64,000 nt of DNA, from assembly GCF_000173775.1 (NCBI RefSeq), contig NZ_ACCD01000006.1, forward strand, positions 1-64,000, given 5' to 3'. Positions within the stretch are counted from its first letter, which is position 1. Every line of letters starts with the position of its first letter. Shown one piece after another: positions 11,255 to 20,653 of this stretch. The stretch is from Yersinia rohdei ATCC 43380. Lineage in GTDB: Bacteria > Pseudomonadota > Gammaproteobacteria > Enterobacterales > Enterobacteriaceae. Made by a program: the position numbers and the translations under genes. The notes below the pieces were generated by a model. It ran no database searches, had not been told where the DNA came from, and saw nothing but the letters and a program-made list of their open reading frames with translations.

Positions 11255-11381
11255 TATACCCTTTGTATTTGAAGCTACAGGGTTGTTAGCTACGTGAACT
11301 AGCCCGTATCACTTACTTGAGTAAGCTCATCGGGATGCGTTCGCTTGCTGTCTTTCTGTAACTCCAATTTATGTGGGTATA
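11255..11381. repeat. ERIC-type intergenic palindrome (127 bp)
   Basis: The element runs from TATACCCTTTGTATTTGAAG to GTGGGTATA and has the ERIC terminal motifs and the central 'CACTTACTTGAGTAAGCTCAT' type inverted core. Its length is exactly the 127 bp of a full ERIC unit. It lies in the pdhR-aceE spacer and would be transcribed within the operon, where it can fold as a long hairpin. Confidence 0.8.
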
Positions 11382-11422
11382 GGTTCTCATTTGAGAATGA
11401 TTAGCGGCAACTAAACTGATGG

Positions 11423-11489
11423 GCCTATCTTCCGGTGTTTTCACCAGGGCACGTGCTTTAGCCCCGGGTTAAAGCACAGGAAGATAGGC
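11423..11489 (+). promoter_or_regulatory. Predicted three-way-junction leader upstream of aceE
   Basis: An outer 11-bp perfect stem (GCCTATCTTCC at 11423-11433 with GGAAGATAGGC at 11479-11489) encloses two internal hairpins. They are GGTG-TTTT-CACC at 11434-11445 and GTGCTTTA...TAAAGCAC at 11453-11477. The structure ends 38 bases before the aceE ATG. It is not followed by a U-tract, so it looks like a structured leader or processing site rather than a terminator. Confidence 0.6.
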
Positions 11490-11527
11490 TCCAAATAAAC
11501 CATTAGAAACAGATAAGGAATACCACC

Positions 11528-14191
11528 ATGTCAGAACGTTTAAATAATGACGTGGATCCGATCGAAACCCGCGACTGGCTACAGGCGATCGAATCGGTCA
11601 TCCGTGAAGAGGGTGTTGAGCGTGCTCAGTATCTGATTGATCAGGTTTTGGGCGAAGCCCGTAAAGGTGGTGTGAGTGTTGCAGCTGGTTCTGCCAGCCG
11701 TGATTACATCAACACTATCGCAGTAGAAGACGAACCCGCTTACCCTGGCAACCTGGATCTGGAACGTCGCATTCGTTCCGCTATCCGTTGGAATGCCGTG
11801 ATGACCGTGTTGCGTGCATCGAAGAAAGATCTGGATTTGGGCGGCCACATGGCATCCTTCCAGTCTTCCGCTACCTTCTACGAGGTTTGCTTCAACCACT
11901 TCTTCCGTGCTCGTAACCAAAAAGACGGCGGCGATCTGGTTTACTTCCAGGGCCATATCTCTCCGGGCGTTTACGCACGTGCTTTCCTTGAAGGCCGTTT
12001 GACCCAAGAGCAAATGGACAACTTCCGCCAGGAAGTTCACGGTAAGGGTCTGTCTTCTTACCCGCATCCAAAACTGATGCCTGAGTTCTGGCAGTTCCCA
12101 ACTGTATCTATGGGCCTTGGCCCAATCAGTGCTATCTATCAGGCCAAGTTCCTGAAATACCTGTCTCATCGTGGTCTGAAAGACACTTCAGCACAGACCG
12201 TGTACGCCTTCTTGGGCGACGGCGAGATGGATGAGCCAGAATCCAAAGGTGCGATCACCATCGCAACCCGTGAAAAACTGGATAATCTGGTCTTTGTTAT
12301 CAACTGTAACTTACAGCGCCTTGATGGCCCGGTTACTGGTAACGGCAAAATCATCAATGAGCTGGAAGGTATCTTCAGTGGTGCTGGTTGGCAGGTACTG
12401 AAAGTTATCTGGGGAAGTCGTTGGGATGAGCTGCTGCGTAAAGATACCAGCGGTAAACTGATCCAACTGATGAACGAAACGCTGGATGGTGACTACCAGA
12501 CCTTCAAATCCAAAGACGGCGCTTATGTGCGCGAACACTTCTTTGGTCGTTTCCCAGAAACTGCTGCATTAGTAAAAGACATGAGCGATGAAGAGATCTG
12601 GTCTCTGAACCGTGGCGGTCATGATCCGAAGAAAGTCTTTGCTGCACTGAAAAAAGCACAAGAAACCACCGGTAAACCAACTGTTATCCTGGCCCACACC
12701 ATTAAAGGTTACGGCATGGGCGAAACAGCTGAAGGCAAAAACATTGCTCACCAGGTGAAGAAAATGAACATGGAAGGGGTTCGTCACTTCCGCGATCGTT
12801 TCAATGTGCCAGTTGCCGATGCTGAAATCGAAAAACTGCCATACATTACCTTCGAGAAAGAGTCCGAAGAGTATAAATATCTGCACGAACGTCGCCAGGC
12901 GCTGGAAGGCTATGTGCCAACTCGTATGCCTAAGTTCACTGAAAAGCTGGAAATCCCAGCATTGTCAGATTTCAGCTCATTGCTGGAAGAGCAGAATAAA
13001 GAAATTTCTACCACTATCGCTTTCGTGCGTGCGTTGAACGTGATGCTGAAGAACAAGTCTATCAAAGACCGCATTGTTCCAATCATCGCCGATGAAGCTC
13101 GCACCTTCGGTATGGAAGGTCTGTTCCGTCAGATTGGTATTTACAGCCCGAATGGTCAGCAGTACACCCCGCAAGACCGTGAACAGGTTGCTTACTACAA
13201 AGAAGACGAAAAAGGCCAGATCCTGCAAGAAGGGATTAACGAACTGGGTGCTGCTTCTTCATGGCTGGCTGCTGCGACTTCATACAGCACCAATGATTTG
13301 CCAATGATCCCGTTCTATATTTACTACTCAATGTTTGGTTTCCAACGTATCGGCGATTTGTGCTGGGCGGCAGGTGACCAACAGGCGCGTGGCTTCTTGG
13401 TAGGTGGCACTTCAGGTCGTACTACATTGAACGGCGAAGGTCTGCAACATGAAGATGGTCACAGCCATATTCAGTCACTGACTATCCCGAACTGTATCTC
13501 TTACGATCCAGCCTATGCTTACGAAGTTGCAGTCATCATGCATGATGGTCTGGAACGTATGTACGGCGAAGCGCAGGAAAACGTTTATTACTACCTGACC
13601 ACGCTGAACGAAAACTATCACATGCCAGCAATGCCGCAGGGCGCAGAAGAAGGTATCCGTAAAGGTATCTACAAACTGGAAACTGTTGCAGGTAGCAAAG
13701 GCAAAGTGCAGTTGATGAGCTCAGGTTCAATCCTGCGCCATGTTCGTGAAGCAGCTCAGATTTTGGCTAACGACTACGGTGTTGGTTCTGATGTGTACAG
13801 CGTAACTTCATTCACTGAATTGGCCCGTGATGGTCAGGATTGTGAGCGTTGGAACATGCTGCACCCAACAGAAACTCCACGTGTACCTTATGTTGCTCAA
13901 GTGATGAACGACGCGCCAGCGGTTGCTTCTACTGACTACATGAAGTTGTTCGCTGAACAGATCCGTAACTTTATTCCTGCCAGCGAGTTCCGCGTTCTGG
14001 GTACAGATGGTTTCGGCCGCTCTGACAGCCGTGAGAACCTGCGTCACCACTTTGAAGTTGATTCTTCTTACGTTGTGGTTGCAGCATTGGGTGAATTGGC
14101 TAAACGCGGTGACATCGACACCAGCGTAGTTGCAGAAGCAATTACTAAGTTTGGTATCGACGCTGATAAAGTTAACCCGCGTCTGGCATAA
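11528..14191 (+). CDS. aceE: Pyruvate dehydrogenase E1 component
   Basis: This thiamine diphosphate-dependent E1 subunit decarboxylates pyruvate and reductively acetylates the lipoyl groups of AceF. The 887 residues equal the E. coli length. The ThDP/Mg2+ motif starts at '[13 protein letters not shown]' near residue 230 and continues to '[11 protein letters not shown]'. '[10 protein letters not shown]' and '[20 protein letters not shown]'-like segments mark the central transketolase-type domain. The AGGAATACCACC ribosome site fits the ATG. AceF follows after 14 bases. Confidence 0.97.
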   Translation: MSERLNNDVDPIETRDWLQAIESVIREEGVERAQYLIDQVLGEARKGGVSVAAGSASRDYINTIAVEDEPAYPGNLDLERRIRSAIRWNAVMTVLRASKKDLDLGGHMASFQSSATFYEVCFNHFFRARNQKDGGDLVYFQGHISPGVYARAFLEGRLTQEQMDNFRQEVHGKGLSSYPHPKLMPEFWQFPTVSMGLGPISAIYQAKFLKYLSHRGLKDTSAQTVYAFLGDGEMDEPESKGAITIATREKLDNLVFVINCNLQRLDGPVTGNGKIINELEGIFSGAGWQVLKVIWGSRWDELLRKDTSGKLIQLMNETLDGDYQTFKSKDGAYVREHFFGRFPETAALVKDMSDEEIWSLNRGGHDPKKVFAALKKAQETTGKPTVILAHTIKGYGMGETAEGKNIAHQVKKMNMEGVRHFRDRFNVPVADAEIEKLPYITFEKESEEYKYLHERRQALEGYVPTRMPKFTEKLEIPALSDFSSLLEEQNKEISTTIAFVRALNVMLKNKSIKDRIVPIIADEARTFGMEGLFRQIGIYSPNGQQYTPQDREQVAYYKEDEKGQILQEGINELGAASSWLAAATSYSTNDLPMIPFYIYYSMFGFQRIGDLCWAAGDQQARGFLVGGTSGRTTLNGEGLQHEDGHSHIQSLTIPNCISYDPAYAYEVAVIMHDGLERMYGEAQENVYYYLTTLNENYHMPAMPQGAEEGIRKGIYKLETVAGSKGKVQLMSSGSILRHVREAAQILANDYGVGSDVYSVTSFTELARDGQDCERWNMLHPTETPRVPYVAQVMNDAPAVASTDYMKLFAEQIRNFIPASEFRVLGTDGFGRSDSRENLRHHFEVDSSYVVVAALGELAKRGDIDTSVVAEAITKFGIDADKVNPRLA

Positions 14192-14205
14192 GAGGTAAAG
14201 AACAA

Positions 14206-16083
14206 ATGTCTATTGAAATTAACGTACCAGACATCGGTGCAGATGAAGTGGAAGTCACCGAAATTATGGTGAAAGTTGGCGATACCGTTGAAGTTGAACA
14301 GTCGCTGATTGCTGTAGAAGGCGATAAAGCCTCTATGGAAGTTCCTTCTCCGCAAGCGGGTGTGGTTAAAGAAATCAGAGTTGCGGTTGGCGATAAAGTC
14401 GAAACTGGCAAACTGATTATGGTCTTTGAAGCAGCGGGTGGTGCTACAGCACCGGCTAAAGCAGAAGAAAAAGCAGCAGCACCAGCTCCGGCTGCGGCTG
14501 CGGCACCTGCGGCCAGCGCAGCAAAAGATGTTGCAGTTCCGGATATCGGTTCTGACGAAGTTGAAGTCACCGAAATCATGGTTAAAGTTGGCGATAGCGT
14601 TGCCGCTGAACAGTCTCTGATAACTGTAGAGGGCGATAAAGCCTCTATGGAAGTTCCGGCTCCGTTTGCAGGCATCGTGAAAGAAATCAAAATCAATACC
14701 GGCGACAAAGTTAGTACCGGTTCTTTGATTATGGTGTTTGAAGTTGCAGGTGCTGCGGCACCGGCAGCAGCAGCACCGGCTCCAGCAGCAGCTTCGGCGG
14801 CTCCTGCGGCATCAGCAGCTAAAAATGTTGAAGTGCCAGATATCGGTGATGATGAAGTTGAAGTCACTGAAGTGATGGTGAAAGTGGGCGATAAAGTTGC
14901 CGCTGAACAGTCACTGATTACCGTTGAAGGCGATAAAGCTTCCATGGAAGTTCCTGCTCCGTTCGCAGGTATCGTAAAAGAAATCAAAATCAGCACCGGC
15001 GATAAAGTCAAAACCGGTTCCCTGATCATGGTGTTCGAAGTGGAAGGCGCAGCGCCAGCAGCCGCGGCACCAGCACCACAAGCAGCCGCTCCAGCTGCTC
15101 CAGCACCGGCGAAAGCTGCAGCACCTGCTGCAAGCAAAAGCGAGTTTGCTGAAAACGATGCCTACGTACATGCAACGCCGGTTATCCGTCGTTTAGCCCG
15201 TGAGTTTGGCGTTAACCTGGCGAAAGTGAAAGGGACGGGCCGTAAAGGTCGTATCCTGCGCGAAGACGTTCAAGCTTACGTGAAAGATGCGGTCAAACGC
15301 GCTGAAGCAGCACCGGCTGCTGCAACGGGCGGCGGTCTGCCAGGCATGTTGCCTTGGCCGAAAGTTGACTTCAGCAAGTTTGGTGAAATCGAAGAAGTGG
15401 AATTGGGTCGTATCCAGAAAATCTCTGGTGCTAACCTGAGCCGCAACTGGGTGATGATCCCACATGTAACTCAGTTCGATGAAGCGGATATCACTGATGT
15501 TGAAGTCTTCCGTAAGCAACAAAACATCGAAGCTGAGAAGAAAAAACAAGATTTGAAAATAACCCCGCTGGTGTTCTTGATGAAGGCCGCTGCTAAGGCG
15601 TTGGAAGAATTCCCTCGTTTCAACAGCTCCATTTCTGCAGATGGTCAGAAACTGACATTGAAGAAATACATCAATATCGGTGTAGCGGTTGATACCCCGA
15701 ATGGCTTGGTTGTTCCAGTATTCCGCGATGTGAACAAAAAAGGTATTGTCGAGCTGTCTCGCGAGCTGTCTGTGATTTCTAAGAAAGCCCGCGATGGCAA
15801 GCTGACTGCATCTGATATGCAAGGCGGCTGTTTCACTATTTCCAGCTTAGGCGGCATCGGCGGCACGGCGTTTACGCCAATCGTTAATGCCCCAGAAGTG
15901 GCTATTTTGGGTGTGTCAAAATCATCCATGAAGCCGGTTTGGAATGGTAAAGAGTTTGCGCCGCGTCTGATGCTGCCTCTGTCTCTGTCCTTCGACCATC
16001 GGGTTATTGATGGCGCAGCAGGTGCTCGTTTCGCAGCTTATATCGCGACCATTATGGCTGATATTCGCCGTCTGGTAATGTAA
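14206..16083 (+). CDS. aceF: Dihydrolipoyllysine acetyltransferase, E2 of pyruvate dehydrogenase
   Basis: E2 is the core of the complex and transfers acetyl groups to CoA. Three tandem lipoyl domains each carry 'GDKASMEVP' (lipoylated Lys41 in the first), separated by Ala/Pro-rich swinging linkers. An E3/E1-binding domain '[20 protein letters not shown]' follows near residue 325. The catalytic acetyltransferase domain ends in '[15 protein letters not shown]' with the HxxxDG active site. The length of 625 is close to E. coli (630). The three lipoyl repeats are nearly identical at DNA level and so prone to recombination. Confidence 0.97.
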   Translation: MSIEINVPDIGADEVEVTEIMVKVGDTVEVEQSLIAVEGDKASMEVPSPQAGVVKEIRVAVGDKVETGKLIMVFEAAGGATAPAKAEEKAAAPAPAAAAAPAASAAKDVAVPDIGSDEVEVTEIMVKVGDSVAAEQSLITVEGDKASMEVPAPFAGIVKEIKINTGDKVSTGSLIMVFEVAGAAAPAAAAPAPAAASAAPAASAAKNVEVPDIGDDEVEVTEVMVKVGDKVAAEQSLITVEGDKASMEVPAPFAGIVKEIKISTGDKVKTGSLIMVFEVEGAAPAAAAPAPQAAAPAAPAPAKAAAPAASKSEFAENDAYVHATPVIRRLAREFGVNLAKVKGTGRKGRILREDVQAYVKDAVKRAEAAPAAATGGGLPGMLPWPKVDFSKFGEIEEVELGRIQKISGANLSRNWVMIPHVTQFDEADITDVEVFRKQQNIEAEKKKQDLKITPLVFLMKAAAKALEEFPRFNSSISADGQKLTLKKYINIGVAVDTPNGLVVPVFRDVNKKGIVELSRELSVISKKARDGKLTASDMQGGCFTISSLGGIGGTAFTPIVNAPEVAILGVSKSSMKPVWNGKEFAPRLMLPLSLSFDHRVIDGAAGARFAAYIATIMADIRRLVM

Positions 16084-16090
16084 TCATCAG

Positions 16091-16121
16091 GGCCGGCTTT
16101 GTGCCGGCCTTGTTGTTGTTG
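16091..16121 (+). terminator. Attenuating terminator between aceF and lpd
   Basis: A 7-bp GC stem (GGCCGGC-TTTGT-GCCGGCC) eight bases after the aceF stop is followed by TTGTTGTTGTTG. This matches the known pattern in which lpd is partly separated from aceEF and has its own promoter. The rest of the 248-base spacer should hold that promoter. Confidence 0.75.
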
Positions 16122-16331
16122 AGACACTCGTCACGTGATGCGGCTTTTCAGTTTGTTAACAATTCTGTAAACTGCATCGCGATGCAAGCGTCCCGGTGGA
16201 TGAAGGGCGTTAGAAAACTAACTCGCCTAACATGCCCGATAGATTTCAAAATGCGGCTAACACTGCTGCAGTTTGAAAGATAAGGGTATAAATGACGTCA
16301 GACCCGCCGGACAAACAATTAAGAGGTCATG

Positions 16332-17756
16332 ATGAGTACTGAAATTAAAACTCAGGTCGTGGTACTTGGGGCAGGCCCAGCAGGGTACTCTGCTGCTTTT
16401 CGTTGCGCGGATTTAGGTTTAGAAACCATTCTGGTTGAGCGTTACTCCACCTTGGGTGGCGTTTGTCTGAATGTGGGCTGTATCCCTTCCAAGGCGTTGT
16501 TGCACGTTGCTAAAGTTATCGAAGAAGCCAAAGCATTGGCTGAACACGGTATCGTATTTGGCGAGCCTAAAACTGACATTGATAAAGTACGTGTCTGGAA
16601 AGAGAAAGTTATCAATCAGTTAACTGGTGGTTTGGCAGGTATGGCTAAAGGCCGTAAAGTCAAAGTAGTTAACGGTTTCGGTAAGTTTACTGGCGCGAAT
16701 ACCTTGGTTGTTGAGGGCGAAAATGGCCCGACGACCATCACATTTGATAATGCCATTATCGCTGCGGGCTCTCGTCCTATCCAACTGCCATTTATTCCTC
16801 ATGAAGACCCACGTGTTTGGGACTCTACTGATGCACTGGCACTGAAAACTGTCCCAGAACGTCTGCTGGTGATGGGCGGTGGTATTATCGGCCTGGAAAT
16901 GGGCACGGTTTACCATGCTCTGGGTTCTAAGATTGACGTGGTCGAAATGGCAGACCAGGTTATCCCAGCTGCGGATAAAGACGTCGTCAAAGTCTTTACC
17001 AAACGTATCAGTAAGCAATTCAACTTGATGCTGGAAACTAAAGTGACCGCGGTAGAAGCCAGAGAAGACGGCATCTATGTCACTATGGAAGGCAAAAAAG
17101 CACCAGCAGAACCACAGCGCTATGACGCGGTATTGGTGGCTATCGGTCGTGTGCCTAACGGCAAATTGCTGGATGCAGGCCAAGCTGGCGTGGAAGTCGA
17201 CGAGCGCGGCTTTATCCACGTGGATAAACAACTGCGCACCAATGTGCCGCACATCTTTGCTATCGGCGATATCGTCGGTCAACCAATGTTGGCACACAAA
17301 GGTGTTCACGAAGGCCATGTTGCCGCAGAAGTTATCTCGGGTATGAAGCATTACTTCGATCCGAAAGTTATCCCATCTATTGCATACACTGAACCAGAAG
17401 TCGCATGGGTTGGTTTGACTGAAAAAGAAGCAAAAGAAAAAGGCATCAGCTACGAGACCTCCACCTTCCCGTGGGCGGCATCGGGCCGTGCTATTGCTTC
17501 TGATTGCGCCGACGGTATGACCAAACTTATCTTCGACAAAGAAACTCACCGTATCATCGGTGGTGCTATTGTCGGGACTAACGGTGGCGAACTGTTAGGT
17601 GAAATCGGCCTGGCAATCGAGATGGGTTGTGATGCTGAAGATATCGCACTGACTATCCATGCTCACCCAACCTTGCATGAGTCTGTCGGCCTGGCTGCAG
17701 AAATCTACGAAGGTAGTATTACTGACTTGCCGAACGCCAAAGCGAAAAAGAAATAA
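16332..17756 (+). CDS. lpd: Dihydrolipoamide dehydrogenase (E3)
   Basis: This FAD flavoprotein reoxidises lipoyl groups in the pyruvate, 2-oxoglutarate and glycine cleavage complexes, passing electrons to NAD+. The FAD Rossmann motif 'VVLGAGPAGYSAAF' lies near residue 9, the redox disulfide is 'GGVCLNVGCIPSKALLH', the NAD-binding motif is 'VMGGGIIGLEMG', and the C-terminal active-site pair is 'HAHPTLHES'. Two adjacent ATGs occur; the second (16332) has better spacing from AAGAGG and gives 474 residues, as in E. coli. Confidence 0.96.
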   Translation: MSTEIKTQVVVLGAGPAGYSAAFRCADLGLETILVERYSTLGGVCLNVGCIPSKALLHVAKVIEEAKALAEHGIVFGEPKTDIDKVRVWKEKVINQLTGGLAGMAKGRKVKVVNGFGKFTGANTLVVEGENGPTTITFDNAIIAAGSRPIQLPFIPHEDPRVWDSTDALALKTVPERLLVMGGGIIGLEMGTVYHALGSKIDVVEMADQVIPAADKDVVKVFTKRISKQFNLMLETKVTAVEAREDGIYVTMEGKKAPAEPQRYDAVLVAIGRVPNGKLLDAGQAGVEVDERGFIHVDKQLRTNVPHIFAIGDIVGQPMLAHKGVHEGHVAAEVISGMKHYFDPKVIPSIAYTEPEVAWVGLTEKEAKEKGISYETSTFPWAASGRAIASDCADGMTKLIFDKETHRIIGGAIVGTNGGELLGEIGLAIEMGCDAEDIALTIHAHPTLHESVGLAAEIYEGSITDLPNAKAKKK

Positions 17757-17780
17757 GTTTTTTGCGCTGATGGGCATAAA

Positions 17781-17811
17781 AACGGTTCCTATTACAGGAG
17801 CCGTTTTTTTA
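17781..17811 (+). terminator. Rho-independent terminator of the pdh operon
   Basis: The stem AACGGTTCCT / AGGAGCCGTT with a 5-base loop runs straight into a T-run, 24 bases after the lpd stop. Confidence 0.9.
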
Positions 17812-17819
17812 TGGTGTGG

Positions 17820-19166
17820 CTAAATACAGGGCGAGCTACAGAGATAACGCATTTCTATTTCGATGGTGTCATTATCGATGGGTTTTACCTCTGTAATCAA
17901 AAATTGACTGTTTGGTGGGAATATTCTGGTGCCTTCATTATTGCCAAGTAGGGTGGAAATATCGGTGCTGTTGGTTAGTCCCTTGGGATAATGGATGCTG
18001 TAGCTGATATTGACCTCTCCATCAGCAAGATTTTCTGTCTGAAAGTTGGCGATATATTCGGCGTCTGATGTGGTGCTAAAAAAGGCATCATTGCTGTAGA
18101 CTTCCTCTTCAAGCATTTCGGCTTTAAATTCAGATTTATTTCTGACTTCACCGCGATAAACAATATCTATTTCATCGATATCCAGATGTTTTAAGGTTCT
18201 GTTTCTTAATGACAGATTAATATCTGAATTACGTTTTAATGCCTTAGTGAGTTGGGCTATTTCTATTTCAATCTTTGGACTGATATCGTTGTTGTGCATA
18301 GCATTATTTATTTTTACATAACTGTCCTCGGTGTAATTTCTTAATGCAAAATAATCTTGGAAGTTAATTTTATCATTAGTGCTTAATGTATTATATTCCT
18401 CAATTTCCGTATGAATATCTAGCTGGGTATCAAGCCAAAAATCTTTGCCATAAATACTCTCCATTTCTTCAATTGCAGTGCCAATATCACTTTCCTGGAT
18501 AGGGCCTCTTAGGTGTATTAGGCTGAATTTGCTTTTTTCGGCGGCTAACTGGTTATCATCCTCTGTATCAGATTCTTTAATGCTGGATAAGTCGGATTCA
18601 TTTATATTGAGGGAATCAAAATCTAATTCCAGATCTAAACCTAGATCTGACTCTAAATCTGACTCAGGGCGGTCTATTCTTACTTGTTTGGCTGCGGGTT
18701 CCTCACCTAAATTCGGTGCATTGGGGTCACCTAACAGATAGCCAATTTTACCATTAACTCTTTTTAAACCACCTTGGGCTTTAGGTCTTGCGCTGGCAGA
18801 GATAAGTGGCGTGCTCTCTGAATTAATGTGGGTTCTTGGTGTTGAAAGTGTTATCGGGGTTTTTATCAGTACACTGCCCGAGGGTTTTCCAATAGAAAAT
18901 GCGAATCCTTTCGGCTGTGGGCTTGGCCCGCCAGCTAATACACCAAGCCCCACTTCTAACGCAATTTCTTCACCTGTTCTGGGCGGTGTTTTTCCTTCAT
19001 CTTTAGGGACTTTCTTGCAGCTATGACCCATGCGCCATTGACAATGTTGGTGTTGAAATTCTTTCCAATCTTGGCCCACTCTGCGTTTGGGCTCAACTGA
19101 CCTGGCATAAGTATCATTAATAATGAGGGTTATTAAAGAAAGAAATGCCATCGCAATTTTATGCAT
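17820..19166 (-). CDS. Secreted protein with ADP-ribosyltransferase-like C-terminal domain
   Basis: A 448-residue protein with a plausible Sec signal peptide (MHKIAMAFLSLITLI... cleavage after 'DTYA'). A basic N-terminal segment has a Cys pair (CQWRMGHSC), a Pro/Ser-rich linker follows, and an acidic low-complexity stretch lies at ~165-200 (ESDLGLDLELDFDSL). From ~255 the sequence resembles arginine-type mono-ADP-ribosyltransferases: 'IVYRGEV' supplies the NAD-binding Arg and 'DAFFSTTSD' the STS motif. 'NNEGTRIFPPNSQFLI' sits where the ExE loop is expected, but the second, catalytic Glu appears to be Thr. A terminal Cys pair (CSSPC) could be disulfide bonded. Family assignment is by motif only; substrate and activity are unknown. 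It is an insert between lpd and acnB. Confidence 0.6.
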   Translation of the reverse strand: MHKIAMAFLSLITLIINDTYARSVEPKRRVGQDWKEFQHQHCQWRMGHSCKKVPKDEGKTPPRTGEEIALEVGLGVLAGGPSPQPKGFAFSIGKPSGSVLIKTPITLSTPRTHINSESTPLISASARPKAQGGLKRVNGKIGYLLGDPNAPNLGEEPAAKQVRIDRPESDLESDLGLDLELDFDSLNINESDLSSIKESDTEDDNQLAAEKSKFSLIHLRGPIQESDIGTAIEEMESIYGKDFWLDTQLDIHTEIEEYNTLSTNDKINFQDYFALRNYTEDSYVKINNAMHNNDISPKIEIEIAQLTKALKRNSDINLSLRNRTLKHLDIDEIDIVYRGEVRNKSEFKAEMLEEEVYSNDAFFSTTSDAEYIANFQTENLADGEVNISYSIHYPKGLTNSTDISTLLGNNEGTRIFPPNSQFLITEVKPIDNDTIEIEMRYLCSSPCI

Positions 19167-19373
19167 ATAATATCCTTAGCTATGGGATGCGTTTTTATTA
19201 ACTTATTATTTTTTGATCAGATGAGGGAATTTTATTTTTTAATGGGGGACTGTGTCTGCACACCAATATTCCTCTTGAGTAAAATAAGAAGATAAAATGA
19301 TGTGGGATTCATTATTTAATAAAGTAATTGGTTAATGTAGATGTGATGATTTATCTACAAGAATTTATTTACT

Positions 19374-20444
19374 TTAGAGCGGGAACCCATTGCGTAATTG
19401 ACTGGGGGTAATATTAAACATCCGCCGCAATGCAGTGGCGAAATTAGCGGCCCGAGTATATCCGGCTATGGTGGCAGCTTGATCAATACTGATACCTTCT
19501 TTCTGGAGTGCCAGCATGGCGCGTTTTAAACGACAATGGCGTAAATATTCAAATACCGTGGTGTGATAATTTTCCCGAAAACGGCGTTGCAGTGTGCTGG
19601 CACTCATATTGACTAACCGCGCTAATTCATCCATTGAAAGAAGGTCGGCCTCACCACTTTCCAGCCAGTCGCGCACCTGTTGAACACGATTTAGTCCACG
19701 TAATGATATTTTATTTTGCTGTTGAGCTTGTTGCTCTAGTGAGCTAAAGGCTTCAATAATCAAACCAATACATTGAGTTTCCCATCGTAAACGTTCCAAG
19801 GGTGTCTTGACGGGCGGCGCGCTGGCAATTTGCTGTGCAATCGAACGGGCTTGTATTGATGGTCGCCATAAATGGATCGCCAGATGCTGCTGAGTAAAGT
19901 TATACAGTGTTTCCCACTCGCTGGCCTGAGGTAATAAATCGCCATACAACCATTCACGGTCAAAAGTGAGGGTCAGGGTGCGTTCATGGCTGTTGTTCTT
20001 ACCCAGGCGAGTAAAAAGGGTATTTTCAGTCAGAGAAACCAGCGAAGCATCGCCTTTTTCCTGCAAATGCAGTTGCTTACCGCCAAATGAAATATGTGCG
20101 CTGCCGCTGACCACTATCGCCAGCTTCAGTGCTGGATTGAGTTGGTTCTGGGTCTTGATATCGTAAAGGTTAGTCACATTCGCGGTATGCAAAATCAGAT
20201 GTGGGTTCAGCCGCACGACCTGAAAATCGCCAAATAATACCGGATCGGTGGTCGATGATTTGGTACCGCTCAGTTGGTAGTCAGTGGCGACCAGATGGGA
20301 TTGCAGCATAATTTGGTCGCGATAAATAGGTTTGGCCGAGGGAGAAACATTGCGCAGCTTATGTTTATTTACCACAGACGAGTTTTTATTTCCCACCGAC
20401 CGGTTGTTATTCACGGCTGATAGTTTTTTGTTCTCTGGGGGCAT
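19374..20444 (-). CDS. AraC-family regulator of the adjacent TonB receptor
   Basis: A 356-residue regulator with a C-terminal double helix-turn-helix (~255-350: 'SMDELARLVNMSASTLQRRF', 'ISIDQAATIAGYTRAANFAT', ending 'FNITPSQLRNGFPL'), as in PchR/YbtA-type siderophore-responsive activators. The central part (~65-240) should be the sensing domain. The frame extends to 20726 across the divergent promoter; the ATG at 20444 has a GGAG site nine bases ahead and avoids overlap with the receptor gene. Residues 10-30 are an Asn/Ser-rich run. A Fur box lies in the shared promoter, so both genes are probably iron repressed, with the regulator activating the receptor in response to its siderophore (inference). 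Confidence 0.85.
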   Translation of the reverse strand: MPPENKKLSAVNNNRSVGNKNSSVVNKHKLRNVSPSAKPIYRDQIMLQSHLVATDYQLSGTKSSTTDPVLFGDFQVVRLNPHLILHTANVTNLYDIKTQNQLNPALKLAIVVSGSAHISFGGKQLHLQEKGDASLVSLTENTLFTRLGKNNSHERTLTLTFDREWLYGDLLPQASEWETLYNFTQQHLAIHLWRPSIQARSIAQQIASAPPVKTPLERLRWETQCIGLIIEAFSSLEQQAQQQNKISLRGLNRVQQVRDWLESGEADLLSMDELARLVNMSASTLQRRFRENYHTTVFEYLRHCRLKRAMLALQKEGISIDQAATIAGYTRAANFATALRRMFNITPSQLRNGFPL

Positions 20445-20542
20445 AACAAATTCTCCACTGACATTGACGTTTTGACAAAGAGCTTTGCTGTTTTCGCAAA
20501 CCTTTTCTCTAGTTGCAAATGTAACAATTAGCGCGATGAATT

Positions 20543-20561
20543 GATAATGAAAATAATTATC
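20543..20561. promoter_or_regulatory. Fur box between the AraC-type regulator and TonB receptor
   Basis: GATAATGAAAATAATTATC matches 17 of 19 positions of the Fur consensus GATAATGATAATCATTATC. It sits at the centre of a perfect 9-bp inverted repeat with a 7-base spacer (20540-20564). It lies ~100 bases upstream of each divergent start. Confidence 0.85.
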
Positions 20562-20653
20562 AATCTTGTTCGTTTTTGTTGCTCCGTGAATAGATTGGTA
20601 GAGATTTTCCTCTGCTGGCGTTTGCTGTGAGCTTTTGCATCGGGGATAGGGTA

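Noticed and set aside
14172-15137. Long Ala/Ser-rich frame antisense to aceF
   Set aside because: It is the mirror of three repeated lipoyl domains with GC-rich codons; no ribosome site, low-complexity composition.
16620-17549. 309-residue frame antisense to lpd
   Set aside because: Opposite strand of a strongly conserved gene; amino acid composition is shadow-like.
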